64,000 nucleotides of DNA from Coix lacryma-jobi var. lacryma-jobi (taxonomy: Eukaryota; Streptophyta; Magnoliopsida; Poales; Poaceae), in NCBI GenBank assembly GCA_009763385.1, contig CM019823.1, positions 95,305,104 to 95,369,103 of the forward strand. The letters run 5' to 3'. The translations under genes were made by a program, and so were the position numbers. Below are positions 29,479 to 41,471 of the stretch, in pieces; position 1 is the first letter of the stretch, and each line of letters begins with the position of its first letter. The notes beneath the pieces are model-generated. The model was given only the letters and a program-made list of their open reading frames with translations. It was not told the origin of the DNA and did not search any database.

Positions 29479-32427
29479 CTAAAAGGGGAAACAAACACCA
29501 AGCTCACCTCTCAATCTAGCAAAAGTTGAAAGATCCAGAGGCTTGGTGAAAATATCCGCAACCTGGTTATGGGTGTCTACATGCCTAAGGTCAATGTCGC
29601 CTTTCTCATAGTGATCACGAAGAAAGTGATAGCGAACATCGATGTGTTTGGTCTTGGAGTGAAGAACAGGGTTCTTTGCTACACTAATGGCAGAAGTGCT
29701 GTCGCAAAGCAAAGGGACCCAACTGAAATCTAGACCATAATCACGCAATGTAGCAACCATCCATAAAAGCTACGAAGCACAAGAAGCAGCGGCAACATAC
29801 TCGGCTTCCGTAGTAGACTAGGCTACGTTCGACTGTTTGCGAGAAGACCACGAAACCAAAGAAGAGCCAAGAAACTGACAAGTCCCAGAAGTAGACTTGC
29901 GCTCAAGCCGACAGCCGGCAAAATCCGCATCAGAATAACCACAAAGCGGGAGGGTCGAAGAGGAAGAGTACCAAAGTCCAAACTCAGGAGTGTATCAGAG
30001 GTACCTCATGATGTGCTTGACTGCTTGCTTGTGGGAAGTCCGAGGTGACGCCTGAAAACGAGTGCACAGACACATAGAAAACTGTATACCTGGCCTCGTC
30101 GCCGTCAGGTACAGGAGCAAGCCGATCATGCTCCTGTACTCCTTCTGGTCAACTGGCTCTCCATCCTGGTCCGCGTCCATCGCAGCAGTCGTCGCCATGG
30201 GCATCGTAAGAGGCTTGGCCTCGCCCATGTCGAACTTCTTCAGGATGTCCTTCGTGTATTTTCCTTGATGCACGAACGTTCTGTCTCGGGTTTGCTTGAT
30301 TTGCAACCCGAGGAAGAAGGTCAACTCACCCATCATACTCATCTCAATCTCCCTGCTCATAGTATCTGCAAACTTGGCAACAAGCGCGTGAGAGGAGCCA
30401 CCAAAGATGATATCATCCACGTAAATCTGAACTAAAAGGGTGTCATTGACTTGCTTGAGGAGAAACAGAGTTTTATCTACCCGTCCCATTTTAAAACCCT
30501 TGGAGAGCAAAAAGGTTTTCAAACGCTCATACCATGCTCTCGGGGCTTGTTTCAAACCACAAAGCTTTTGAAAGTTTAAAGACATGGTTTGGAAACTTGG
30601 GATCCTCGAAACCAGGGGGTTGCCTAACATAAACCTCTTCCTCTATATACCCGTTCAAGAAAGCACTCTTGACATCCATTTGGTAAAGCTTAAAACCCTT
30701 CGAAGCAGCAAAAGCTAGAAGGATCCTAATGGCTTCTAAATGGGCTACAGGGGCAAAGGTTTCCTCATAATCTATCCCCTCTTTTTGGTACAAACCCTGG
30801 GCTACTAGCCTAGCCTTGTTCCTCACTACCATCCCATCCTCACCCTGTTTGTTTTTGAAAACCCATTTGGTACCTATAGGGTGGCATTCTGGTGGAGGTG
30901 GAACTAGGGTCCAAACTTGGTTTCGCTCAAAGTTTTCTAACTCCTCATGCATGACATTAACCCAGTTAGGATCAGAAAGAGCGTGTCCAACATCTTTGGG
31001 CTCAAAAGAAGCAACAAATGCAGAATGAGCAAAGTGTGAGATCTCATACGCTCGCGATCGCGTGACTCGCTGGTCGATGCCGCCGATCATCTGCTGTGGG
31101 GGGTGTGCTTGCTGAATGCTTCGAGGCGCTTGCCTCGCCGAAGTAGCCTCCCCCACGCCAGATGCTGTCGCTCCCTCAGGTGCAGCGGGTGCTCGCTGGA
31201 GAGGTGGCTCTAGAGGACCCCAGGAAGAAGAAGTCATGGGATTGGGTCCTCGAGCTAAAGTAGTCATCGCAAGGTCGACAGGGGCAGCCAGTGGAGTTGG
31301 CTCGGGATCACCCCAATCGGCATCTTCATGCTCCTCCTCCACAAAGATGGTCTCTCCCAGCTCCTGTTCTCATGCAGCATCAAAAGCAGAACAAACACAA
31401 GGCATAGTCTCGTCGTATGTGACCTCACAGGTCTCCACTATCCGGTTAGTCTCAAGGTTAAGAACTCGATAAGCACGCGAATGCGAAGCATAACCCAGGA
31501 ACACGCCATTAGCAGAGCAAGATTCAAATTTGTCCAAATTGCCTTGCTTCAGGATAAAGCACTTGCACCCAAACACCAGAAAATGAGACACCTTGGTTAC
31601 TCATCCAAAACGCAACTCATAAGAAGTCTTTTTCATGAAGGCTCGAAGAAAGATGAGATTTGAAACATGGCAAGCGGTGTTGATCGCTTCAGCCCAAAAA
31701 CGCATAGGAGTCATATGCTCATCAAGCATCGTCCTGGCCATCTCAACAAGGGTCCGGTTCTTGCGCTCAACAACACCATTCTGCTGGGGACATAAAGAGA
31801 AGACAACTGATGCTCGATTCCATGAGAAGAACAGAAAGAGGTAAACTGGGAGTTAAGAAACTCAGTACCACTATCGCTATGAATAGCTCTAATGGTATTA
31901 GGGGGAAACTCAGTTTTCAACCTCAAAATCAAATCTCGAGCAAAAGAAAAAGCTTCATCCTTAGTCTCCATGAAGAACACCCAAGAGTACCTCGAAAAAT
32001 CATCCATGATCACTAGAACGTACCACTTCCTACCCGCTGAGCAAACCCGAGCTGGACCAATAGTGTCCATGTGTAAAATCTCGCCGGGTCGCTTTGTCAT
32101 CACTTGATTAACAAGATCTCCCCGAGGTTCTAAGACATGAATCAAACCCTTCTTAAAGCGCACTTCAAAATCATCCTCAAGGAGTTGTGAAACAGAAAGC
32201 AAATTAAAATGCAAGTTAGAAACCAAAGCAACATCCTTAAGAACAAAGTTCTCATTGAGCCGAATAGCTCCATGAGAAACAACCTTACCTCTACTGTTTT
32301 CCCCGAAAGTGATGTACTCCTTGTGCACCACGGGGTCTAGGCTGGAGAACAATTCCTTCTTTCCGGTCATGTGGCGCAAACACGCGGAATCCATGAGCCA
32401 CATGTTCTCCAACTGAAGTTCCTGCAT
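29479..32427 (-). pseudogene. pol: Sirevirus pol, decayed (element C)
   Basis: Minus-strand homologue of element A pol. It starts with an ATG at 32427 overlapping the gag stop (TGATG) and reads LENMWLMDSACLRHMTG, with the protease DSG changed to DSA. An apparently in-frame loss of about 88 codons near 32107 removes the GAG-pre-integrase zinc region, fusing GDLV to VMTKRPG. Integrase runs 31711-32110, RT 29995-31342 (YVDD present), RNase H 29479-29990. Further breaks near 31795, 31600, 31370, 30560, 29993, and stop codons near 29820 and 29770. Not functional. Confidence 0.88.
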
Positions 32428-32464
32428 CAATAGAAAGGCAAGAAATGAGCATATGGCACAACAC
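32428..32464 (-). pseudogene. gag: End of element C gag, cut by element D
   Basis: The last few codons of a Sirevirus gag up to its TGA, homologous to 10921-10950. The rest of gag is displaced by the element D LTR, which starts at 32465. AACAC (32460-32464) would be the target duplication. Confidence 0.55.
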
Positions 32465-32877
32465 TGAAGGACCGAGAAAGCACTAGCAAGGCGACCAGAG
32501 GGGGGTGAATGGGAGCTCAAAAATTTCCTTCAATAGCTTTGGCCAAATGTCCCAAAATCAACCCCGAGAAACGGCGACCGAAACCGTGATGCTCACGACC
32601 CTTGGAAGAGGGTGGATGATCCCTAGGATCACAGCGGAGCACCACCAAGAAGGAGCAAACCAAACTCCAAAAGTTCCGGCTCGAACACAACCCCAAAAAC
32701 CAAGTCCCAAACGTAGATAGACGGCTACGTCGAGAAACTCCTAAATACCTATGCTAACAAGTAGCAAAGATACCTAGAGAGGTTCCTTGGTCAACTACAG
32801 GGTCAAATGAGAAGTCCGGAAACCAAGCAAACAAGCCGGAGGAGCAAACGCACTAAACCGGAAGACCTAGGCAATTC

Positions 32878-33140
32878 CCGGACTGTCCGGCCCTGGAGTC
32901 CCGGACTGTCCGCGGTACCACCGGACTGTCCGCGGTTCACTGGCGGACTGTCCGCCGGCAGAAAACTCAAAACAGCAGAGGTGCTGCAAAGTCCCTGGAC
33001 GTTCCAGGACCGTCCGCGGATTTCAACTGCGGACTGTCCGCCGGTCAAAATCCGCTAGAGCAGCCGAGGGACGCAACCACTGGTCAGGCTCTCCCCCGAT
33101 GCCCGGACTGTCCGCGGTCCCAGGCGCGGACTGTCCGCGA
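32878..33140. repeat. Palindrome cluster CGGACTGTCCG, LTR D
   Basis: Eight copies of CGGACTGTCCG or near variants in 260 bases. Several are extended by GCGG or CCGC, for example CGGACTGTCCGCGG near 32905. Confidence 0.85.
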
Positions 33141-33884
33141 CCTTGCAGAGAGGGCGATTTTGGTCGCCTTCTCTCCAAATCCGATCCAACTCAAAATCCC
33201 AAGTTCCCAAACTTGGAGAAGATGATCACGGGGTAGTTAGGAGACTATCCCCAAGAAATCATCCGCTCAAATCAACCAAATCACCGGGAAATCAAAAGGG
33301 AAGGTGGATGAACGGAAAAAATGCCACGAAAACAAAATCGTCCTGATCTATTCGATCATGAGGAGTTAGATAAATTCCTTTGGTCGAAATGACCTCCTCA
33401 ATGATACGAACAAAGTGATTCAAACGGATTTTGCAAAGACGCACTAGAGAGGGAGATCGAGTGATGGGAAAATCGTGAAGAAACGAAGAACATGAAGAAC
33501 ACGAATCAAGTCATCGATCTGCACTGCAACAGTGAGGATACGGCCTCACTTCCTCAAATCAACAGTACACAGAGGCAAGTCTCTCTGCGGATCTCAGCTA
33601 GCTACAACAGGGAATGGGAGAGCAGGAAAACCTAAGTGCGAAAGAGCAAATGACTGAGATAGATGGGAGGAGGGTGTCTCCCGACTACTTATCCTACTAC
33701 TAGCCTAAGTCTATTTCCTACTCTACCCCTCTCTATTCTAATTACAGAGCGAACCAGCTAAACCCTAGGGTTATTCTGGACCAACTCGGTGGTAGGTGTA
33801 TCCGACGGCCACGCTCGCACAATTCGAAGCGTTGCCTCGACGCAACCTCCGGATCGCCGCCACGTGCCGCCCTCGCTCTGCACC

Positions 33885-34150
33885 CCCGGTTTTGTGGCCC
33901 AAACCGGGAAACCAGCCTTTTCCAGCCAACCCCCGGTTTTGAGGCCCAAACCGGGAAACCAGCCCACCAGCTTCTGAGTTTTGAGGCCAAACTCAGCAAA
34001 CCCTCAGCGCCCAGGTTTTGAGGCCCAAACCTGGAAACCGTCCTCAGCCCGAGTTTTGTGGCCAAACTCAGAAACCCTCAGCCCGAGTTTTGTGGCCAAA
34101 CTCGGAAACCGTCCACGCCCAGGTTTTGAGGCCCAAACCTGGAAACCGTC
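33885..34150 (-). repeat. Tandem hairpin array, LTR D
   Basis: Seven units with stems CCGGTTT/AAACCGG (two), CTGAGTTT/AAACTCAG, CCAGGTTT/AAACCTGG (two) and CGAGTTT/AAACTCG-like (two, one worn to AAACTCAG). The loop TGxGGCC(C) and the trailing AAACC are kept. Confidence 0.88.
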
Positions 34151-34532
34151 CATCCGATGGTTTTTCCCTGGCTCTACCACCAAACCGACGTCGTAGATGG
34201 GATGCACCTCCCGTGCACCCCGTCCACCGACACGTGTCCCCGAGTCCACGACTCAGACAACACATGACCGCACTTCTTCACTTGTCGTCGTCACAGGCTG
34301 CCAGCCACCACAGCTGATCCTCGGGCCTCTGGTCCCTCAGTCCAAGCCTCATGTCCACCCTTCGCCACTCTCGGTCCATCGGCACGGCACGTCTCTACCT
34401 GACCTTCACCTCGCCTTCGATCACTGCATCCGTGCTCGACACCTGCACACACACAAGCCAAAGAACATGCGCATCATCCCAGTTAACAATCACTCATCAC
34501 TCAGAGACCCAGCATACACCAATGTATCCGCA

Positions 34533-36054
34533 ATCTCCCCCTTGATGAGTGCATTGTCAACTACTCACACAAATCATAATAGAAAGAGAATAAGGAAGAA
34601 GAAAGAAGGAGAAAACTCAACCAAATGACCCAAAAGCATAGCAAAGCCGAAGAAGGTCAAGTGGAAAGAGCGAAAGAACTTGGTCCCCAAAGATATGGGC
34701 AACGGCTCGATGCAACCAAGCAAACCAAAGCTAGCCCTCAAGAAGAGGTAGAATAGGCTCAACACTGCTAGCAGACACCAATTGAAAAATCGAAGCAAAA
34801 TGTTAGTCCCTCAAGATAGAGGCACAGAGGCTCAACACAACTAGCAAAGAAAGCTCGATACCGATGCCTTTCGGCCAACAAGAGACAGCAAAGCTCAAGC
34901 TCCCCCTCGACTAGTGCATACAACCAAGAAAACACTCCCCCTCAAATGAACACTCGGGAAGCACATGTGATTTGCAAAGATTCTCCCCCTTAGTTGAAAA
35001 TGCACGAGTCAAGTAAAAGGCTCTCCCCACCAGAAAAGGCACCAACAAAAGTGCGAACTAGGGAGGGTCTCCCCCTTCCAACATGCATATGAGTCAAAAT
35101 GCAAGTTAGCAGCTTCAGGCATACAGTCAAAAGAATGCAAAGATGCTCTAAACAGTATAGCTCTAATGACTCAATAATAGCAAAGCTCAGCAAAGGCTCA
35201 AACTGATCACCAGATATGAAATATGAACATATGAGCAGAAAAGAGCAATTTTGAGTCAAAAGGTATTCACCATCAAAATAGCACTAGCAAGGTGTAAACA
35301 GGAGTCTGAACAAGTGCTAAACATGTATACAAGGTGAACTACCCCTAGCAAAGTTCAATCATCATGCTTAAGAATGAAACATACACTTGTGATTTCAAAT
35401 TCAGATCGAAGTTGCAGCGGTGAAATTACACAAGTTCAATTATTAGCATGTGATTGTGAGAGGTTGAAAGCTTGTCATTGCCTAACTTTTCAACCGAGCG
35501 AAGCCTATGCCGAAGCAATCAGAAGCTTAAAGCTACGGTTTCGGTCATACACTACACGGCTCAAGTTTAACTCAAAGTGCAATGAGAAACCGTCTCGATA
35601 CCGTGATGTGTTGACAAGCGATCCCATCTCGATCTTTTCAATTCACTAAAACTTGGTTCAAAATTTTAAACATGATATAAACAGACCAAGCAAGTGAATG
35701 ACTCAGAACTAGAGACATAGCAACCTAGCATATATGAAAAGCACGAGTGAACTCAACACATCCTACACATGGTAGTTGCATATCTCAATGGTGAACATTT
35801 TCAGATTTTATTTACATTAAGCAAAGTCACCATTTCAAAATAGCTCAGCTCACAACATGTACTAGAGATCAGAAAGAGCATAAGCTATAAGCAGCAGCAT
35901 AAGCATCAGAGCATACTACATAGAGCATAGTTACATTCTAATGATTATAGACATGAAGCTCAGAATGTAAATGCGTATGCTAAAATGCAAAAGAAAAGAA
36001 AGACAAACGAAGAAAAGTCAGTCTAATATACAAGATCCAAAATGTTTCCCCCAA
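34533..36054 (-). other. Element D 3' noncoding region with repeated polypurine tracts
   Basis: 1.5 kb without a credible ORF, colinear with 6055-7720. The true tract is at 34533-34543; further CTCCCCCT-type motifs lie near 34900, 34935, 34984 and 35070. The pol stop hairpin is at 36044-36068. Confidence 0.75.
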
Positions 36055-36307
36055 CTAAAAGGGGAAACACACACCAAGCTCACCCCTCAACCGATTAAAG
36101 GTTGATTCATCTAAAGGCTTGGTGAAAATATCAGCCAGTTGATGATGAGTATCGACATGGCGAAGGTCGATATCACCCTTCTCCTGGTGGTCTCGTAAGA
36201 AATGAAAGCGCACATCAATGTGTTTGGTCTTCGAGTGAAGCACGGGGTTCTTAGCAACGCTAATGGCACTCGTGCTGTCACAAAGCAAAGGCACGCGAGA
36301 GAAGCTC
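36055..36307 (-). pseudogene. pol: Sirevirus pol, C-terminal end (element D)
   Basis: Last 80 or so codons of RNase H, from CDSTSAISVAKN through TKHIDVRFHFLRDH to GELGVCFPF, almost identical to element A. Broken at 36307 by chromovirus G1, which duplicated AGCTC. The rest continues at 50174. Confidence 0.9.
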
Positions 36308-39300
36308 TATAACACCTCAGGTGTTTACATGAATAAAATATTGGCATGCCATCATAAGCATTCCATAGCATCATGTGCTAGCTCACCGTGAGATGCATTC
36401 ACTAAAAAGAGTTTAATTCCTAAATTGTGAGCATTTTGTTATTGCTTGTGCTGCAGCTCAAAACCCTAATTTGAATGTCATTATGAAGTAACTTGTGTTC
36501 ATTTACTTTTGACTAGAGTCATGTAAAGGCATGAATCCAAGTTCAACAATTCAAAAGGTTAAAAAAAAATTATTTAGCTTAAATTTAGGAAAATCATTAA
36601 TTTTCTATATAAATTAATTAACCCTTTCTAGTTAACTCAAAATCGTTGCATAGTTAGGGGTTGACCCTAAAAGCTTTTTTGTAGATCCTGAGAAGAGGTA
36701 CAACTTTGGTATTCAAAGTTTTCAAAGTTTCTGTACAAAATTCTAAGTAATTTTGAATCTATTCAAACCCTGGAAATGGTCCCCTTTTGATTCTAAACTT
36801 GCATTTCAAAAACTATTTGAAATCTGAGTTTGAGATTTACATCAAAGTTGTAGAGAATTTCAAAAGGAACATTTCATACATTGACCATTTTTCAAGTGTC
36901 ATTGCAAAATCAAAAGTAATTTTGCTTCTACTACAAAACCCTAGTTCTGTACCCTTTTCAAATTTCCAATTTGAATTGGATTTGAACTGTTTTGATCAAT
37001 TTGACTTATTTTCATTTGAAATCAGCCATGGGGTGTTAAAGCAAAGTTGTACAACTTTTCAAACTCTACAGTTCATATTTTGGCAAAACTTGAAGTATAG
37101 TTCAAATTTCTGGAGTATTTTCAAAATTTCAGAAAGGGGGGAGAGAGCAAGGAGCAGTGCAAAGGGGGGAAACGCCTGGAAGCTCGCCAGCGAGCTGCTC
37201 CGCCCGGGCCGTGCTCGCGCTAGGGCGCATGCGTCGCGCCAGCGAGCTGCTTGGTAGCTGCGTGCGCGAGTTCTTCACGCCGCCGCCCTCTCCTTCGTCC
37301 TTTTTATCCCACAGAAAGCTCCGTGTTTCGCTTTCTCCTCTGCTCGCTCGCCGCCGCAGCCGTCTCTCTGCTCAGCTACGCCGGCCGCGTGAGCGCTCGT
37401 CCGTCCCGTTCAACTGCGTCACCGTGTTTGCCTCGTCGTTGCGGAGCTGTAGAGCTAGGTCGTAGCCTCGCTCGCCCCCGCAGCCGCCCGGCGTGGTCGT
37501 CTTTTTCATCTCCGGTTCCAGACACCTCCATCGACGCCGCCACCGTGGTCAGCAAGCTCGGGGCCCTATCATCCTCACCTGAGCCTCGTTCTCTCTTCCT
37601 TATCTATTCTTGATGCTCTAACACCCGGTCGTTGACCTTATCTCCCTCTGTCTCAGCCGGAACAGGTCATCGCCGTCGAGCCGCACCGCTGGAACCCGCC
37701 GTCGTCGTCGTCATCACCATTCGGAGCCGCGTCAGCCTCGGTGACCTAGCCCGCTAGAGTCGTGGTGAGCCTCTGATGCTGATGCGCACGTTTGCGAGGT
37801 CGGTAGAGTTGCCAGTTGGCCGGCGTGCCGCCGCCGTGCCGTCGCGTCCGCCGCTGTCGTCGTCGGAGTAGAGAGAGGTCGAGGAAGGGGAGTTTGTGGG
37901 CTCATCCGAGTCGTGAGGTGAAGGAGCAGGTGCTGAGCCGGTTGGTTTGGCCGGAGAAGGTCCAGTTGCTTCGGCGTGCGCGAGCCGAAGCTCGACACTG
38001 TCAGCCATGGAGTCGGGGACGTGTCGACGAGAATTCAACAAAACCCGAGGGCCTAAGTGCAAAGTCCTAGAATCAGAGGAATAGTGCTTAATAGTGTCGA
38101 GGACTTGGTTGTAGTTTTGTTAAAGCCAGAGGGCTTTTCTGCAAGTTTGGCGGTGCAGGCGCGGGCAGGCCTGACTTGGGCCGGCTTGCGTGCGGGATGG
38201 GCCGATCGGGCCAGATTCTGCCCATTGGGGGTGTTGTTTATTTTTTTAAACGTTTTAATCTATTTTCTGAGATGTGGATACTAATGCTGGTTTTGTTATT
38301 TTTGTATGAATTAATCTGTTGATCCAAAAACCATGAAAAATTTTGTACATGTTCTTTGAAATGTGTAGTTTTTATGAAAAATATAATATGGGCATGTTTC
38401 TGTATTTTGTTTTGTAGTAAAAATTATGTCTCTTAATTCTTGAATAAGGATTCAATGATTTTTATAAAATCAAGTTTAACTCCAAAAATGCTGAAATTTA
38501 TTTTGTGCACTGTTTGAATCATAACCAATCTGTGTACCAAGTTTGAACTAATTTGAACATAGTTTGCTGCACAACTTATTTTCGACTAATTAAATAATGT
38601 TATAAAACATAAAACCCAAATTCTTTAGAGTAGTTTTAAAGGTTAAGATAAGTGAATTATCTTGATCTACTGCTTGATGCAGGCAAGAGTCACTCATTGT
38701 AACCATGTATGTTTATATAAGTTAGTTTTGTTGGTTTGCAACTTTACCGTGGAGGCAAGTTGTTGCAAGTCAAGTGTTTATAACCTAGTAAATTTCCATC
38801 TTTACCATGATCATGTCATGAGCATTCCATTAAGCATGCACTCTATTATCGTGTAGCTTCCGAAGTGATCGAGTGTTCGAACGAGGTTGATTCGGAAACT
38901 TCAGAGTATCCAGTTGATCCGGATTACCAGGAATTCCAGACTCTTGCAGTCAACGAAGGCAAGCCTCGGTTCATTTAACCATTTCCTTGGATTTACAATT
39001 ACACTTACTTTCAATAACATGATGCATTAAATGTTTATCAAATAAATGCTTTAAACCTGTTGATGCATGATCAACCTTGTTATCCATATATCATTCCTTG
39101 ATACCTGCTTTATGCAAATGATAGAAATGCTCAGCCTTGCTTTCTCACGCTCCCGATAAATGTTTTGATACTTATCGTTTGGAATGATAATGAGAAAGAA
39201 TGATGGTTAAGACCAGACGGACACATACATCGAACCTTGGGTCGATGTAGGGTGACCCGGATGTGTCGGTTTAGGGTTAACCGTTGTTGGCCTGCTAGAT

Positions 39301-40313
39301 TGAGAAACTGTGAAGTACCGATCATATGCTACGGTAAGCCCTACCTTGGTGGTTCTTAAATGAGAACGGCTAATCGCGCACTGGGAGTGGAGAGATGGCG
39401 GGAGTACTAGCTACCCTCGGGGATTAACGTTCCAGATTGGAGGTGTACAAGTACTCTCGGGTGGCGCGGACCCGGTCTTGTTTGGAGGATCCGAGGTTGG
39501 GGTTGGTATATGTGTGATCACGGGTCTACATATATCGTATGATCGTGGAAAACTCCCAGATCTGGTTGAATCGATTCGAATCGTTGTGCTCCTCGGTTAA
39601 GGAGACTCAATCTTTAGACCCGCACCATAGAATGAAAATGGAACTGGTTTAAGAAAGAATGATGATGATCTCTCACTAATGATTCACTTTCAGTTCTTAC
39701 CAAGTACTTAAATGATTAAGTAAAATTTGGATCTAGAACTACTTTAGTAAGCTTTTATGCAAATGAAAAATTCTGTTGAGCCTACCGAAACCAGCATACC
39801 TGTTCTTCTCTTCTCTTGTCGGGTCAGTCTTGTTGAGTACCTTTGTACTCAGGGTTTGTTAATCCACTGTTGCAGGTGACGTTCACGAGCAGCCTTGTTT
39901 TCAGGCTTGTTGCGTGACCGTCATTAAGGAGGACGTGTCCGGGGAGGAGTAATGCAACCCTTAGGCGGGGTTGTTTGTGTGAAATACAGTTTTATTAATG
40001 CTACTTCCACTACCGAGGATAAAGTTTGAAACTATGGTTTGTAATAACAACGTGAGTTGAACAACTGGTTTGTAAAACTTATGGTGTAATGCTTCCGTAC
40101 TTTTATCTCTGATGTATATTATTTGTGAAATGTTGTAATACTGCAATGACTCTTGCAATGATCTTGGGAGTGTAAGGAAACGTGGATGAGTCAGGTTACC
40201 CGATGACACGTGGTGGGTCTTTTGGGCTATTGGGCACAGTGTATGTCTGTCCGAGGTCTGTAGGATAAGGACAGGTACACGTGGGCCCTAATAATCCAGG
40301 AGGTTCCGTCACA
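36308..40313 (+). mobile_element. G1 5' LTR
   Basis: 4006 bases from TATAACACCTCAGG to CCGTCACA. AT-rich first 800 bases, GC-rich centre (37150-38030), then mixed sequence. It carries a CTGGGAGTGGAGAGATGGCG block (39379) also found in G2, and the GAGTAC hairpin at 39835. ORFs within 37150-38070 on both strands lack family resemblance, and their counterparts in the 3' LTR are altered by indels, so I do not call genes. Confidence 0.93.
39835..39876 (+). promoter_or_regulatory. GAGTAC hairpin and TTGCAG motif, G1 5' LTR
   Basis: GAGTAC-CTTT-GTACTC stem-loop, then AGGGTTTGTTAATCC and TGTTGCAG|GTGA. It lies 478 bases before the LTR end. Copy in the 3' LTR at 49691-49732. Confidence 0.55.
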
Positions 40314-40315
40314 GC

Positions 40316-40326
40316 TGGTATCAGAG
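40316..40326 (+). other. G1 primer-binding site
   Basis: TGGTATCAGAG two bases after the LTR end, the initiator tRNA-Met type. The leader from 40327 to 40719 has no clear ORF but holds a GGGGTAAGGG donor-like site at 40637. Confidence 0.85.
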
Positions 40327-40719
40327 TGATCATTGTAGCAGTCTTGTGGTATTGTTGCAAAACTTCAAAATGATTTGAGTCAAAACTATTTAAAATTTTA
40401 GTTTGGTCCAAAATGCTTTTGACTTACCTTGTTCATGCTATTCGATCTATGTTTTGTCTTAAGTAGTGGATCGTAGATTGTTAAGTGGAGCAGCATGTTA
40501 AGTTAAGCCTTAACTTGAAATTGTTGTTAAATTTCTACTCCTATATAAGGGAGTATAATTTAAATTTTATATGCCCTATGCGTAAGTACGCTTCATGCAT
40601 CATGCTTAATCAACTTGTGGTTTATGGTATAGTGGGGTAAGGGTTAGAATCCAATCCTTTCTTGCTATCCAAAAAGTATTTTCCTTTATCTGCCTAATTC
40701 AAAATCTTATCTCACTAGG

Positions 40720-41268
40720 ATGCCGCGCGGTAAGGAAACACCTCGCAAGGGTACAGGTCCTCATGGTGTACCCAAGCACCAACTCGCATCCCGCAAGGAG
40801 GAAGAGTCCAGCAGGAGTCAGGAGATCAATGAGGACTTACGAGCAGAGGTTCTTGAGTTGAAATCTCAGTTGGCCACCACCTCTCGGGAGAAGAGTTTAG
40901 CACTTGCCAAAGCTGGGGGCATGAAACTCAAGCTGGAGGGGGCCAACAGAAGCGTGGTCAATGCAGAAAAACTCATGACTAAAATGCTTGGAGAACGGAA
41001 CACCGCTTGGCAGCGAGAAGATGCCGCTTTAGCCCGTCTGCATGAGTTGGAGGCATATGTGACGGATATAGAAGCATTCAATGACCTGTTGCTTGAGGAA
41101 GTCCATGTGTTGTACGATCAACTCCATCCACCTCCACCTCAAGATGCAGCTGAAGATGAGTTGGGTACAATCATTGATGATGGAAAGGTAGATGGGCAGA
41201 GTGAGGAAGATCCTGATGTGGTTGAGTCTGCTGATGACAACGACAGTGAGAGTGAGGGTGACGAGTGA
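40720..41268 (+). CDS. orf0: coiled-coil protein with acidic tail, upstream of gag
   Basis: 182 codons, intact, although the downstream gag-pol is broken. Basic Pro/Lys start (about 1-25), predicted coiled coil from about 30 to 130 rich in Leu, Glu and Lys, a PPPP stretch near 140, and a strongly acidic Asp/Glu/Ser tail (150-182). No catalytic motif seen. G2 has a related but broken ORF in the same place (59046-59589). Upstream ORFs called orf0 have been described, as I recall, in rice RIRE3/RIRE8-type elements. Role unknown; a structural or chromatin-binding helper is only a guess. An AG one base before the ATG (CTCACTAG|G) could be a splice acceptor. Confidence 0.7.
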   Translation: MPRGKETPRKGTGPHGVPKHQLASRKEEESSRSQEINEDLRAEVLELKSQLATTSREKSLALAKAGGMKLKLEGANRSVVNAEKLMTKMLGERNTAWQREDAALARLHELEAYVTDIEAFNDLLLEEVHVLYDQLHPPPPQDAAEDELGTIIDDGKVDGQSEEDPDVVESADDNDSESEGDE

Positions 41269-41314
41269 GTCGTCTTCCACTAGAGTGTCAGGCGTGGATC
41301 TTAAACCCTAGGGG

Positions 41315-41471
41315 GTAAGGGTTGTGTAATAGTTTAGCTGAACATGATCCTAAGTTAGTGAATCATGTATCAGTTTTGTTATGCATGAATAATGTAACAT
41401 GAGTGTGTAAACAGTTACTATTTTTGTATCATAACCCAGAGATCAATAAAGTTTGGTTTGTTTATGAGCAG
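41315..41471 (+). other. Possible short intron between orf0 and gag
   Basis: Donor-like GGGGG|GTAAGGGTT context at 41315 and acceptor-like TTTGTTTATGAGCAG ending at 41471, immediately before the gag ATG. Length would be 157 bases. Prediction only. Confidence 0.3.

Larger units (their letters stand above)
32465..34532 (-). mobile_element. Element D 3' LTR
   Basis: 2068 bases from TGAAGGACCGAG to ATGTATCCGCA, followed by ATCTCCCCCTT (reverse of the polypurine tract). Contains CGGACTGTCCG palindromes (32878-33140) and a hairpin array (33885-34150). The palindrome kind links it to the solo LTR 19219-26660, while its 3' internal region is close to element A. Confidence 0.92.

Noticed and set aside
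31711..32520. Apparent Met-initiated extension of the element C pol into upstream sequence
   Set aside because: The extra N-terminal residues are LTR D sequence read through by chance; the homology-supported start is 32427.
37157..38284. ORFs in the GC-rich centre of the G1 LTR, also at 46990-48280 and 55280-56380
   Set aside because: Copies in the two G1 LTRs differ by indels that change the frames, and no domain is recognisable.
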